Assembly: GCA_041164825.1 (NCBI GenBank)
Contig: JBEAOO010000301.1
Span: 1-52,415 of the forward strand
From: JBEAOO01 sp041164825
Lineage (GTDB): Bacteria > Pseudomonadota > Gammaproteobacteria > Burkholderiales > Burkholderiaceae_C
DNA length: 52,415 nt
Reading direction: 5' to 3'
Below, piece by piece: positions 25,738 through 34,009 of the stretch. A program made the position numbers and the translations under genes. Every line of letters begins with the position of its first letter. The stretch's first letter is position 1. The notes below the pieces were generated by a model. That model worked only from the letters and a program-made list of their open reading frames with translations, had not been told where the DNA came from and searched no databases.

Positions 25738-26402
25738 GGCGCGGCCGGGGGTGCCACTGGCGCCGCTGGGGCAATCGCGATCAACCCCCGCACCAGGTTC
25801 ATCAACAAGTGGCGTGAAAACGGCTCGGGGGGCTGCTCAGGGCGGTCTGAGGACGACAAGCGCACGCTGCGGTTGAGGGTCAGCATGGCGTCGCAGAACT
25901 CATCCAGCGGCACCGGCGAGACCTTGCCCGCACGCTTCATCAGGCTGCCGATGATGCGCACGAAGGTGTCGCGGATGGCCTCGTGAAACTCGCGGTAGCG
26001 CACCGCGAAATCGGGGTCGCGCAGCGCGTAGAGGTAGGTCTCCGAGCCGATCAGCGACCACAGGCCATCGGGGTCGTAGCGGTCGGTGCGCTCGTCGAGC
26101 GTGCGCAGCAGCGTGTCGAGGTCCAGCTGGCTGTTGGCCAGCTCCAGCCAGCTCGCCTGCTCGGCGTTCACGTGCTCGCTGATCAGGTCGAGCAGCAGCA
26201 CCTGCTTGTTCTCAAAATTGGCGTAGAAGGCACCGCGCGTGAAGCCGGCCGACTCCGCAATGCGCTCGGCCGAGGTGCCCGCCACGCCGCACAAGGCGAA
26301 CTCCCGCAGGGCCGCTTCGCGCAGCGCGGTGCGGGTTTGCAAACGCCGGTCTTCGCGGCTCAGCCGCGGTGCCGCCTTGGGTTTGGTGTCATTCGAATGC
26401 AT
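25734..26402 (-). CDS. TetR-family transcriptional regulator, probably autoregulating
   Basis: A 222-residue repressor-type protein. The HTH segment near residues 35-65 reads GVAGTSAERIAESAGFTRGAFYANF, typical of TetR. The remainder is a helical ligand-binding domain ending in an Ala/Pro tail. ATG 26402 is the only possible in-frame start because a TAA lies three codons upstream. No ribosome-binding site is visible, so the message may be leaderless or nearly so. Three ATGCATGT half-sites span the start codon (26397-26428), a likely autoregulatory operator. It forms a coupled pair with the hydrolase downstream. Whether it acts on other promoters in the island is unknown. Confidence 0.9.
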   Translation of the reverse strand: MHSNDTKPKAAPRLSREDRRLQTRTALREAALREFALCGVAGTSAERIAESAGFTRGAFYANFENKQVLLLDLISEHVNAEQASWLELANSQLDLDTLLRTLDERTDRYDPDGLWSLIGSETYLYALRDPDFAVRYREFHEAIRDTFVRIIGSLMKRAGKVSPVPLDEFCDAMLTLNRSVRLSSSDRPEQPPEPFSRHLLMNLVRGLIAIAPAAPVAPPAAP

Positions 26403-26428
26403 GTATGCATGTTAATGTCGACATGCAT
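26397..26428. promoter_or_regulatory. Operator-like ATGCATGT half-sites over the TetR start codon
   Basis: ATGCATGT occurs twice in tandem (26397-26404 and 26405-26412) and once inverted as ACATGCAT (26421-26428), leaving 8 bases between the last two. The start codon lies inside the first copy, so binding would block transcription or initiation of the regulator. Confidence 0.65.
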
Positions 26429-26527
26429 TTGAACCATCAGGAAAACCCTGGATCGGTGCGCGAATTCGCCGCAGGAGATCGTGATCGTCAGGCGCTTGCG
26501 CGGCCAAGCACGCGCAGGCGCCTGGGC

Positions 26528-27313
26528 TCAGCAAATCATCAAGCCGCCATCCACAGGCAGCAGCTGGCCGGTGATGAAGCGCGCGCCATCGCCGGCCAAA
26601 AACACCAGCACCGGCGCGAGGTCGTGGTCAGGGTCGCCGAGCCGACCGCCGAGCGGAATCAGCTGGCCCATCATGGTGTCGTGGGCGCGCAGCTCGTCCG
26701 TGCTCAAGCGGCCGCGGAAGGTCTCGTACATCGGCGTCCACATGCCCGGGGCGATGGCGTTCACGGTGATGCCGTAGCGCGCCCACTCCTTGGCCACTGT
26801 GCGCGTCCAGCCCAGCACCGCCGCCTTGGCGGCCGAGTAGTGGGCGCAGCCCGGCAGGCCCATCACCGCGGCCGCGGACGCAAAATTAACGATGCAGCCG
26901 CCGCGCGCTTGCAGGTGGCGAAACGCGGCCTGGTTGGTCAAGAAGGTGCCGCGGGTGTTGACGTCAAACATCAGGTCCCAGTCGGCATCGCTGATGGCCT
27001 CGGCCGGGCTTTTGCGCTCCACGCCGGCGATGTGGATCAAGCCATCGAGCCCACCCAGCTCGGCCACCGCCGCGTCAAAAGCCGCGTCAACTTGCGCGCG
27101 TTGGCTGACGTCGCAAGGGCGAAAGCTCACCTGGCCGCCACCCAAGGCTGCGCTGTGCTCACGCGCCTGCGCCGCGCTGGCGTGGCCCGCGGCTTCGGTG
27201 ATGTCGAGCCCCACCACATCGGCGCCTGCCGCGGCCAAAGCCCGCAAGGCGCTGGCACCAATGCCGCTGGCGGTGCCGGTGAGGATGAATCGTTTGCCTG
27301 TCAGCGTGGTCAT
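26528..27313 (-). CDS. Short-chain dehydrogenase/reductase (SDR), copy 2
   Basis: A 261-residue NAD(P)-dependent enzyme. TGTASGIGASALRAL is the cofactor loop, LDITEAAG follows the second strand (Asp suggests NAD preference), and the catalytic residues are Ser in NFAS and Tyr/Lys in HYSAAKAAV. The C-terminus ITGQLLPVDGGLMIC is classical. It is the last gene of the operon beginning at 30757 and follows the binding-protein gene by 123 bases. Five SDRs occur in the window, which suggests several separate alcohol/ketone steps or diol dehydrogenations. The exact substrate is not apparent. Confidence 0.9.
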   Translation of the reverse strand: MTTLTGKRFILTGTASGIGASALRALAAAGADVVGLDITEAAGHASAAQAREHSAALGGGQVSFRPCDVSQRAQVDAAFDAAVAELGGLDGLIHIAGVERKSPAEAISDADWDLMFDVNTRGTFLTNQAAFRHLQARGGCIVNFASAAAVMGLPGCAHYSAAKAAVLGWTRTVAKEWARYGITVNAIAPGMWTPMYETFRGRLSTDELRAHDTMMGQLIPLGGRLGDPDHDLAPVLVFLAGDGARFITGQLLPVDGGLMIC

Positions 27314-27436
27314 GTTCTGGTGCTTCTTGGGGTTGTGGAAACGCAGCCGGACTCAGGGCGAATCCAGAACGCGCGCGCGCTGCCCGCTTGCGCCACAGGC
27401 CTGGCCGCCCGCCGATGGCGCCAGCACCCGCACGGG

Positions 27437-28480
27437 TCATTCGGGCGGGATGCCCGCGTCCAGAATCGCGCGCCCCCACACGGCGCTCTCTCGCGCCTGG
27501 AACCCGGCCAATTGGCCGAACGGCAAAACGAACTCGGTGGTGCCGAAGTTTTTGTGGGCGGCTTTGGCATCGGCCGATTTGCCCGCATCGGCCAGCAGGC
27601 GATAGAGGGCGCTGCTCACCGCCCCCGGCGCACGCGCGGGCAGGTAGGCGGCGAGCCAGAAGGTGATGTCGATGCCCTTGACCCCGCCCTCGTTGAAGGT
27701 GGGCAAGTCGGGCGCGTAGGGGCTGCGTTGGTCGTCGGTCACGGCGATGGCGCGCAGCTTGCCAGAGCTCACGTGCGGCCAGAACGAGAAGTCGGTGAAC
27801 AGCATGTCGATCTGGCCACTGACCAGATCGGGCAGGGCCGATGCCCCGCTGCGGTAAGGCACGGCCACGAGCTTGACGCCCGCACTGCGCTGCAGCAGCT
27901 CGGCCGGCAACCGGCTGGTGATGCTGGTGTAGCCGAAGGTGTAGCGCCCCGGCTCTTTGCGCAGCAGCGCGGTCAATTCGCTCACCGACTTGGCGGGCAC
28001 GCGCTGCGGGTTCACGTACAGCACCATCGGGCCTTTGGCCAAGGTGGTGACGGGCGTGAAGTCGGCCACCGGGTCGTAGGGCAGCTTTTTGAACACATGC
28101 GGGTTGCCGGTGACCGCGACGTTGCCGGTGATCAGCACGGTGTGGCCATCGGGCTCGGCGCGTGCCACCGCTTGTGCGGCCAGCACCGAGCCGGCACCGG
28201 GCTTGTTGTCCACCAGCGTGACGAGGCCGGAGGCCCGCGCCACCTCACGCGCCAGGGCGCGCACAAACACATCGGGCGCCGCGCCCGCGGTGAAGGGCAC
28301 GACGAAGGTGATGGGCTTGTCGCTGCCGAGCTGGGTTTGAATTTGCGTTGACGTGAGGGGCTGCGTCTGCGTCTGCGCCTGGGCGGGCACCAGCAGCGGC
28401 AAGAGCAGCGCACAAGCCCAGCTCAGCGCGCGGCCGATGCGGCGCGGGTTGGCCCTCCAAACGGAACGCAGCGTGGTCAT
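27437..28480 (-). CDS. Tripartite tricarboxylate transporter (Bug/TctC) substrate-binding protein
   Basis: A 347-residue periplasmic binding protein. The N-terminus is basic then hydrophobic (ALSWACALLLPLLVPAQAQ), a signal peptide cut near residue 30, followed by a Gln/Thr-rich linker. The mature protein has the Bug signature ITFVVPFTAGAAPDVFVRAL, VDNKPGAGSVLAAQAV and TGNVAVTGNPHVFKKLPYDPV. No TctA/TctB membrane subunits lie nearby; orphan Bug proteins are very common in Burkholderiales and often act with distant permeases or as sensors. Start ATG 28480 is chosen because it precedes the signal peptide and is 17 bases after the FAH stop; the frame to 28597 overlaps that gene. It probably binds a pathway carboxylate. 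Confidence 0.92.
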   Translation of the reverse strand: MTTLRSVWRANPRRIGRALSWACALLLPLLVPAQAQTQTQPLTSTQIQTQLGSDKPITFVVPFTAGAAPDVFVRALAREVARASGLVTLVDNKPGAGSVLAAQAVARAEPDGHTVLITGNVAVTGNPHVFKKLPYDPVADFTPVTTLAKGPMVLYVNPQRVPAKSVSELTALLRKEPGRYTFGYTSITSRLPAELLQRSAGVKLVAVPYRSGASALPDLVSGQIDMLFTDFSFWPHVSSGKLRAIAVTDDQRSPYAPDLPTFNEGGVKGIDITFWLAAYLPARAPGAVSSALYRLLADAGKSADAKAAHKNFGTTEFVLPFGQLAGFQARESAVWGRAILDAGIPPE

Positions 28481-28497
28481 GAGCCGGCGCTGCACGG

Positions 28498-29484
28498 TCA
28501 CGGCTTGACGATGCGGCTGCGCAGCTTGCCGATGCCTTCGACCTCCAGCTCGACCACGTCGTCGGGCTTCAGGTAGCGCCCGAGCTCCAGGCCGCAACCG
28601 TTGCCCACGGTGCCCGAGCCGAGAAACTCGCCGGGGTGGAGCGTTTCAGAGCGCGAGATGTGTTCGATCAGGTCTTCAAAAGTCCAGCGCATGTCACGCG
28701 AGTTGCCGCGGCCCCATTCTTCGCCGTTGACGCGGGCGATCATGGTCAGTTGGTAGGGGTCGGGCAGCTCATCGGCGGTGACCAAGCACGGCCCCATCAC
28801 GTTGGCGGTGTCAAAGTCTTTGCCTTTGGCCGGGCCGAGCAAACCGCCCATCTCCACGGCCTGGGCGTCGCGCGCGCTCATGTCGTTGAAGATGGTGTAG
28901 CCAAAGATGTGGGCGCGGGCGTGCTCTTTTTTGACGTCTTTGGTGCGCTTGGCGATGTAGCAGCCGAACTCGAGTTCGAAGTCGAGCGCCTGGCTGTAGG
29001 CGGGCCAGATCACGTCGTCGTCGCAGCCGATGGTGGCGAAGCGATTGCACTTGTAGTAGATCGGCTGGCGGTTGAAGGTCTCGACCACGCGCTCATCGGC
29101 GCGCGTGTTCATGGCCTTGAGCGCGGCCTCCGGGTCGGGGCTGCGGGCGGCGCGGGCTTTGCGCGCCGAGGCAAATGCTTGCTTGAGGTGCAGCTCAAAA
29201 CACGAGCAGTCGCGCATCTGCGGCGGCGGCGCCAGGGGCGCCAGCAGCTTCACCGCGCTGCGCGCGCGCACGGCCTCGCTGGGCCGACGCTCGATCAGCA
29301 GCCGCGCCTCGGCCGAGGCCGGCTCGCCGCCTTCAATCAGCGTGAGCACGCTGGCAAACGCCAGGCCATCACCGCCACGCACCACGCGGCTGGCATGGGC
29401 CAGATCGAGCACAGCTTGGTCGTTGTCAAACAAGGCGCCAGCACGCGCCACGCCGTCGACGCTCTGGAAAGTCACAAGTCGCAT
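28498..29484 (-). CDS. Fumarylacetoacetate hydrolase (FAH) family protein, copy 2
   Basis: A 328-residue FAH-superfamily enzyme, longer than copy 1, with an added N-terminal domain (MRLVTFQSVDGVARAGALFD) as in true fumarylacetoacetase-like and acylpyruvase proteins. Predicted metal ligands are E170 and E172 (LDFELEFGCYI) and D206 (NDMSARDAQ). FLGSGTVGNGCGLELGR and DVVELEVEGIGKLR close the fold. The insertion around residues 106-150 with YYKCNRFATIG differs from copy 1, so the two probably act on different compounds. It follows hemerythrin by 65 bases. It could hydrolyse a carbon-carbon bond or decarboxylate/isomerise an enol acid. Confidence 0.9.
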   Translation of the reverse strand: MRLVTFQSVDGVARAGALFDNDQAVLDLAHASRVVRGGDGLAFASVLTLIEGGEPASAEARLLIERRPSEAVRARSAVKLLAPLAPPPQMRDCSCFELHLKQAFASARKARAARSPDPEAALKAMNTRADERVVETFNRQPIYYKCNRFATIGCDDDVIWPAYSQALDFELEFGCYIAKRTKDVKKEHARAHIFGYTIFNDMSARDAQAVEMGGLLGPAKGKDFDTANVMGPCLVTADELPDPYQLTMIARVNGEEWGRGNSRDMRWTFEDLIEHISRSETLHPGEFLGSGTVGNGCGLELGRYLKPDDVVELEVEGIGKLRSRIVKP

Positions 29485-29549
29485 GAAGGGGTCTCTCGGT
29501 CAATAGAAAGGAAGAACGTTGGAACCCACTGCCGCACAGGGCGCGGGCG

Positions 29550-30044
29550 TCACAAGGCGGAAGGCGCTGTGGACTGCGCCACGCCACGGCGCAGCACCAC
29601 TGGCGCACCGCCGCGGCTGCGTTGGCTGAGCCAGTGCGAGAGCGGCGCGTCCATGTAGTCAGCGTGGCCGGGGAACCAGTCGGCCAGCGCCTGCGCCAAA
29701 TCGCGCGCCACCTGGCCCGACACGCCCTGGCTGAGCAAGCCCTGCACCTCGCGCACCGAGGCCAGCACGGCCGCGTGCTCGTCGGCATGGCACTGCGCGG
29801 CGGGGAAGGCGGTGCCGTCCATCCAGCGCTGCTCGTCGCCGAAATGCGCCACCGCGTGAGTGGCGAAGGCATCGAGGCAGGCGCTGAGTTGATCGTCACT
29901 GGCGCGCTGCAGGGCGGCCACCGCATCCACAAACTCGCGGTGGGTGGCGTCCATCGCCGCGTGGCCGAGCAAGAAGGTGTCGGACCAGGTGATGGGACCC
30001 TGTGCCGGGGGTGCGGAGGGCGGGGTGGGGTTGGCCGCGGTCAT
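29550..30044 (-). CDS. Bacteriohemerythrin-like O2-binding protein
   Basis: A 164-residue four-helix-bundle protein. The hemerythrin di-iron ligands are visible in order: His in GHAAMDATHREF, His and Glu in HAVAHFGDEQRWM, two His in QCHADEHAAVL, and His plus Asp in FPGHADYMD. It has no signal peptide, so it is expected to be cytosolic, binding O2 reversibly or sensing it. The start is two bases after the SDR stop (30047), and it lies in a catabolic operon with SDR, FAH and binding-protein genes. An O2-supplying or O2-sensing role for oxygenase-dependent catabolism is an attractive but untested idea. An iron-storage or signalling role is also possible. Confidence 0.88.
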   Translation of the reverse strand: MTAANPTPPSAPPAQGPITWSDTFLLGHAAMDATHREFVDAVAALQRASDDQLSACLDAFATHAVAHFGDEQRWMDGTAFPAAQCHADEHAAVLASVREVQGLLSQGVSGQVARDLAQALADWFPGHADYMDAPLSHWLSQRSRGGAPVVLRRGVAQSTAPSAL

Positions 30045-30046
30045 GC

Positions 30047-30757
30047 TCACACCCGCCCGGCGACCGGGATGCTGGCGCCGGTGATGGCAGCAGCGTCGGC
30101 CGAGATCAAGAAGGCGATCACCGCACCGAGCGCGCTCGGCTGCACCCAGCGGCTGGTGTCGGCGTCGGGCATGTCGGCGCGGTTGGCGGGGGTGTCGAGG
30201 ATGCTCGGCAGCACCGCATTGACGCGCACGCCGCGGTCTTTGAGCTCCTCGGCCAGCGCCTCGGTCAGCCGCGCCACGCCCGCCTTCGACGCCGCATAAG
30301 CGCCCATGCCCAGGGCTGCTTTGTGCGAGGCCAGTGCGCCCACGTTGACGATGCTCGCCCCGGGCTGCAGCAGCAGGTGCGGCAGCGCGGCCTGGCAAGC
30401 GAGCACGGCGCTGCGCAGGTTCATCGAATAGAGTTGGTCCCAGGTCGCGATGTCGCCCTCGGCCAGCGTCTGCCAGCGGAAACCGCCGGCCACGTTGACC
30501 AAGGCATCGAGCCCGCCCAGCGTGTGGCTGGCGGCAGTGATGGCGGCTTGGCCGGCAGCGGGGTCGGTGAGGTCGACCCCACCGATCACATCGGCCATGC
30601 CGGCCACGGCTTGCGCTGGGGCGCGGTCGAGCAAGATCACCCGCGCGCCGCGCTGCGCCAGCACCGCGCCGACCGCACGGCCCAGCACGCCCAGGCCGCC
30701 GGTGACCACCACACGCGCGGCGTTTTTGGTCTCTTGGACTGTCAAAGGATGACTCAT
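30047..30757 (-). CDS. Short-chain dehydrogenase/reductase (SDR), copy 3, atypical Ser position
   Basis: A 236-residue SDR with cofactor loop TGGLGVLGRAVG instead of the usual TGxxxGIG, NVAG at the fourth strand and Tyr/Lys in AYAASKAGV. The usual catalytic Ser thirteen residues before Tyr is Ala (NVGALAS); a Ser occurs three residues later. Variants of this type are known in the superfamily, so activity is not excluded. It is first in a five-gene operon and is divergent from the DUF35/thiolase-like/ferredoxin reductase unit, with motif site 7 between them. It is a probable dehydrogenase of the pathway; the substrate is unknown. Confidence 0.85.
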   Translation of the reverse strand: MSHPLTVQETKNAARVVVTGGLGVLGRAVGAVLAQRGARVILLDRAPAQAVAGMADVIGGVDLTDPAAGQAAITAASHTLGGLDALVNVAGGFRWQTLAEGDIATWDQLYSMNLRSAVLACQAALPHLLLQPGASIVNVGALASHKAALGMGAYAASKAGVARLTEALAEELKDRGVRVNAVLPSILDTPANRADMPDADTSRWVQPSALGAVIAFLISADAAAITGASIPVAGRV

Positions 30758-30783
30758 CGGCTCGCCTCCGGACGATCTCAGTA

Positions 30784-30811
30784 TTTAGACATATTGACGT
30801 TTTCTGTTCAC
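30784..30811 (-). promoter_or_regulatory. Regulon motif site 7 (GTGAACA-N12-ATGTCTAAA)
   Basis: It sits in the 150-base divergent gap. On the minus strand the right half continues TGTCTAAATA, a possible extended -10 for the SDR operon. The plus-strand unit starting at 30908 may share it. Confidence 0.6.
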
Positions 30812-30907
30812 CTATTAGACTCGCTCCACCCGAGCCCGTCAATTCGGTTCACCCCCCTTCAAACCCGACCCCCACCCGCGCGCCGCCCACTGCGCCCGCC
30901 GCCCACC

Positions 30908-31306
30908 ATGCCCCGCAAGCTCCCCCTGATCAACCCCGACACTGCCGCATTTTGGCAAGGCGGCCAGCACGGCCGGCTGATGGTTCACCACTGCGGTGGC
31001 TGCGACCGGTACTTCCACCCGCCCGCCCCCATCTGCCCGCGCTGCACGTCTGACGCGGTGGCGCCACGCGCCGTGAGCGGGCGCGGCAAGGTGGCCACCT
31101 ACACCGTCAACCAGCAGGCCTGGGCGCCGGACCTGAGCGAGCCGTATGTGGTGGCCATCGTCGAGTTGGCCGAGCAAGAGGGCCTGCGTTTTGTCACCAA
31201 CATCGTCGGCTGCCCACCGGAAGAGGTGCACATCGACCTGCCCGTGAAAGTGCGCTTCGAGAACATCGAAGACGTGTGGCTGCCGCTGTTTGAGAAGGAC
31301 CTCTGA
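30908..31306 (+). CDS. DUF35 Zn-ribbon/OB-fold protein (acyl-CoA-associated)
   Basis: A 132-residue protein with a rubredoxin-like zinc ribbon (C29 and C32 in HHCGGCDRYF, C43 and C46 in PICPRC) followed by an OB-fold with VATYTVNQQAWAP and PPEEVHIDLPVKVRFE. DUF35 proteins partner thiolase-like proteins; the ChsH2/Ltp2 and Sal steroid side-chain aldolases are the studied cases. Its TGA overlaps the ATG of the thiolase-like gene (TGATG at 31304-31308), the coupling expected of a two-subunit enzyme. The start ATG 30908 opens directly into the family N-terminus. I infer an accessory subunit that binds acyl-CoA for a retro-aldol cleavage. Confidence 0.9.
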   Translation: MPRKLPLINPDTAAFWQGGQHGRLMVHHCGGCDRYFHPPAPICPRCTSDAVAPRAVSGRGKVATYTVNQQAWAPDLSEPYVVAIVELAEQEGLRFVTNIVGCPPEEVHIDLPVKVRFENIEDVWLPLFEKDL

Positions 31307-32496
31307 TGTTTGACCGCCTGTATGAAAAAGACGTGGCGATCAGCGGCATCGGCCAGTCGGAGGTGGGCCGACCATCGACCAAGAGCGCGATGCAGCTCAC
31401 CCTCGACGCCGCCCGCGAAGCCATTGCCGATGCCGGCCTGACGCGCGATGACATCGACGGCGTGGCCTGCTGGCCGGGCGACAACAACAACGGCAGCAGC
31501 TTTTCACCGGTGGGGCCCAACGCCTTGATGAGCGTGATGGGGCTGAAGGTCAACTGGTTTGGCGGCGGCTACGAAGGCCCCGGGCCGCTGGCCGGCGTGA
31601 TCAACGGCGCGATGGCGATTGCCGCCGGGCTGTGCCGCCACGTGCTGGTGTTTCGCACCATCACCGAAGCCAGCGCGCGCCGCGTCGACAAGACCGCCAA
31701 CGCACTGCCCAACAAAACCAGCGGCCGCGACAGCAGCTATTTTTGGCAGTGGTACACGCCCTTCAACGTGCACTCGGCGGTCAACCTGATGGCGCTGTAT
31801 GCGCAGCGCCATTTTCACGAATACGGCACCACGCCCGAGCAGCTGGCGCAGATTGCGCTCACCTGCCGCGCCCATGCCGAGCTGAACCCCAAGGCCGTCT
31901 ACCGCACGCCGATGACGATGGACGACTACATGGCCTCGCGCATGATCTCCACGCCGCTGCGCATGTTTGATTGCGATGTGTTTTGTGATGCCTCGACGGC
32001 GATCGTGCTGTCGCGCGTGGATGCAGCGCGTGATGGCCCGAACCCACCGATCCGCATTGAGGCGCTGGGCGCGGCGCTGCACCAGCCCTGGAGCTGGGAC
32101 CAGATCTCGCTCACCAACATGGCCTGCGCCGATGCCGCCGACATGATGTGGCAGCGCACCGACCTGAAGCCCAAAGACGTGGGCAGCGCGCAGCTGTATG
32201 ACGGCTTTTCGATATTGACCATGATGTGGCTCGAAGGCCTGGGCCTGTGCCCGCGCGGCGAGAGCGGCCGGTTTGTCGAGGGCGGCCAGCGCATCGCGCG
32301 AGGTGGTGTGCTGCCCATCAACACCAATGGCGGCCAGCTCTCGGGCGGGCGCACCCACGGCCTGGGTTATGTGCACGAGGCCGCCACGCAACTGTGGGGC
32401 CGCGGCGGCGCGCGCCAGATTGCCGATCACCGGGTGGCGGTGGCCGCCTCGGGCGGCGGCCCGCTGGCCGGCAGCTTGCTGCTGGTGCGGGAGTAG
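31306..32496 (+). CDS. Thiolase-like (SCP-x/lipid-transfer type) protein, probable aldolase subunit
   Basis: A 396-residue protein of the thiolase fold. The nucleophilic-Cys motif expected after about 85 residues is missing: the segment reads FGGGYEGPGPLAGVINGAMA. The C-terminal Cys motif is VAASGGGPLAG, and the GHP motif is replaced by GGRTHGLGYVHEA. Such proteins (Ltp2, Sal, DitF-like) act as acyl-CoA aldolases with a DUF35 partner rather than as thiolases. The overlapping DUF35 gene upstream supports this. It would remove a propionyl- or acetyl-CoA unit from a hydroxyacyl-CoA side chain. The next gene, ferredoxin reductase, starts 81 bases later on the same strand. Confidence 0.88.
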   Translation: MFDRLYEKDVAISGIGQSEVGRPSTKSAMQLTLDAAREAIADAGLTRDDIDGVACWPGDNNNGSSFSPVGPNALMSVMGLKVNWFGGGYEGPGPLAGVINGAMAIAAGLCRHVLVFRTITEASARRVDKTANALPNKTSGRDSSYFWQWYTPFNVHSAVNLMALYAQRHFHEYGTTPEQLAQIALTCRAHAELNPKAVYRTPMTMDDYMASRMISTPLRMFDCDVFCDASTAIVLSRVDAARDGPNPPIRIEALGAALHQPWSWDQISLTNMACADAADMMWQRTDLKPKDVGSAQLYDGFSILTMMWLEGLGLCPRGESGRFVEGGQRIARGGVLPINTNGGQLSGGRTHGLGYVHEAATQLWGRGGARQIADHRVAVAASGGGPLAGSLLLVRE

Positions 32497-32577
32497 GTCG
32501 GGGCCGCCCCCAAACCCGCAGCGCAGCCAGGCCCAGCGCCTTCACACCCGAGAACAACAACACCTTCGGAGCACACC

Positions 32578-33816
32578 ATGTCCACCCAGACCATCGTCAT
32601 CGCCGGGGCCGGCCAGGCCGGTTACCAAGTGGCCGCCTCGCTGCGCCAAGACGGCCACACCGGCCGCATCGTGCTGGTGGGCGACGAGCCCGGCCTGCCC
32701 TACCAGCGCCCGCCGCTCTCCAAGGCCTTTTTGCTCGGCAAGGTGGGCGCCGATGCGCTGCGCTTTCGGCCCGAAGCGTGGTTCAACGACCAGCACATTG
32801 AGCGCCTGCACACCGGCGTGGTGTCGATCGACCGCGCGGCGAAACACGTGGTGCTGAGCGACGGCCAAGCGCTCGCTTATGACCACTTGGTGCTGGCCCT
32901 CGGCGCCCGCAACCGCGTGCCGACGCTGCCGGGCATGGCGCTCGACGGTGTGTTCGGCCTGCGCACGCTGGCCGATGCCAACGCGCTGTCGCCCCGGCTG
33001 GCCGAGGTGCGCCACGCGATCGTGATTGGCGCGGGTTTCATCGGCCTCGAATTCGCGGCCGTGGCGGCCGCGCGCGGCATCGCCGTGCAGGTGCTGGAGC
33101 TGGCCGACCGGCCCATGGCGCGCGCCATCACGCCGCAGATGTCAGCGGTGTTTGACGCCGGCCACCGCGGCTGGGGCGTGACGATGCGCTACGGCCAGAG
33201 CCTGGCGCAAATCATCGGCGAAGGCGGCAAGGTGACAGCGGTAGAAACCGCCACCGGCGAGCGCCTGCCGGCCGATCTGGTGGTGTATGGCATTGGCGTG
33301 CTGCCCAACGCCGAGATCGCAGCGGCGGCGGGCTTGGCCGTGGCCAATGGCATCAGCGTGGACGCGGCTTTGCTCACCAGCGATTCGGCCATTTCGGCCA
33401 TCGGCGATGTGGCGTCGTTCCCCAGCGCCTGGGCGGCGGCCCCCATCCGGCTCGAATCGGTGCAAAACGCAGTCGACCAGGCCAAGGCCGTGGCCGCGCG
33501 GCTCACGGGCCACGCCTCCGCCTACGCCGCCCTGCCCTGGTTCTGGACCGACCAGGGCAGCCTCAAGCTGCAGATCGCCGGCCTGTCAGACCGTGGCGAC
33601 ACGCCGCTGGTGATCGGCTCGCCCGAGACGAGCCAGCTCAGCGTGCTGTGCTTCCGCGCGGGCCGCTTGGCCGCCGTGGAATCGTGCAACCGCCCGGCCG
33701 ACCACATGGCGGCGCGCAAGTTGTTGGCACGCGCCACCGCACTCACCGAGGCCGAAGCCGCAGCGCCGGGCTTCGACCTGAAGGCCTACGAGTTGGCGAC
33801 CCGGCCGGCGGCTTGA
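32578..33816 (+). CDS. NAD(P)H:ferredoxin reductase, FAD-dependent (rubredoxin/putidaredoxin reductase type)
   Basis: A 412-residue flavoprotein with an FAD motif (IVIAGAGQAGYQVAASL) at the N-terminus, PYQRPPLSK, an NAD-binding motif (AIVIGAGFIGLEFAA) near residue 145, and the second FAD segment SAIGDVASFPS near 275. This layout is typical of reductases that serve class I P450s and three-component Rieske oxygenases. It could therefore supply electrons to the Rieske enzymes (8944, 12442) or the P450 (34402) through a ferredoxin. No ferredoxin gene is found in the window. It is the last gene of its unit; repeat copy E and a terminator follow. Confidence 0.92.
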   Translation: MSTQTIVIAGAGQAGYQVAASLRQDGHTGRIVLVGDEPGLPYQRPPLSKAFLLGKVGADALRFRPEAWFNDQHIERLHTGVVSIDRAAKHVVLSDGQALAYDHLVLALGARNRVPTLPGMALDGVFGLRTLADANALSPRLAEVRHAIVIGAGFIGLEFAAVAAARGIAVQVLELADRPMARAITPQMSAVFDAGHRGWGVTMRYGQSLAQIIGEGGKVTAVETATGERLPADLVVYGIGVLPNAEIAAAAGLAVANGISVDAALLTSDSAISAIGDVASFPSAWAAAPIRLESVQNAVDQAKAVAARLTGHASAYAALPWFWTDQGSLKLQIAGLSDRGDTPLVIGSPETSQLSVLCFRAGRLAAVESCNRPADHMAARKLLARATALTEAEAAAPGFDLKAYELATRPAA

Positions 33817-33900
33817 GCGTCTGGGGCGCCTGCGCTTTGAGAGGCATTCATGCTGGCGCCCTGGACCTGAGGCTGAGGCTGCGGCCGAGGCCCCTTTCAG

Positions 33901-33946
33901 AGGCTTTCCGTTCGACGATCAACGCGAGGGTGGCGATGGACCGGGC
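33901..33946 (-). repeat. Dispersed intergenic repeat, copy E (partial)
   Basis: On the minus strand it gives GCCCGGTCCATCGCCACCCT, CGCG and GTCGAACGGAAAGCCT, the right-arm core only. It lies between the reductase stop and an intrinsic terminator. Confidence 0.65.
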
Positions 33947-33981
33947 ACCCAATGAACAGATTCGGCACGGCTGATCAACAA

Positions 33982-34003
33982 CCGCGTTGAAACGCGGGTT
34001 TTT
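33982..34003 (+). terminator. Rho-independent terminator after the ferredoxin reductase unit
   Basis: CCGCGTT-GA-AACGCGG followed by GTTTTT on the plus strand. It ends the DUF35/thiolase-like/reductase transcript. Confidence 0.7.
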
Positions 34004-34009
34004 GCAGCG

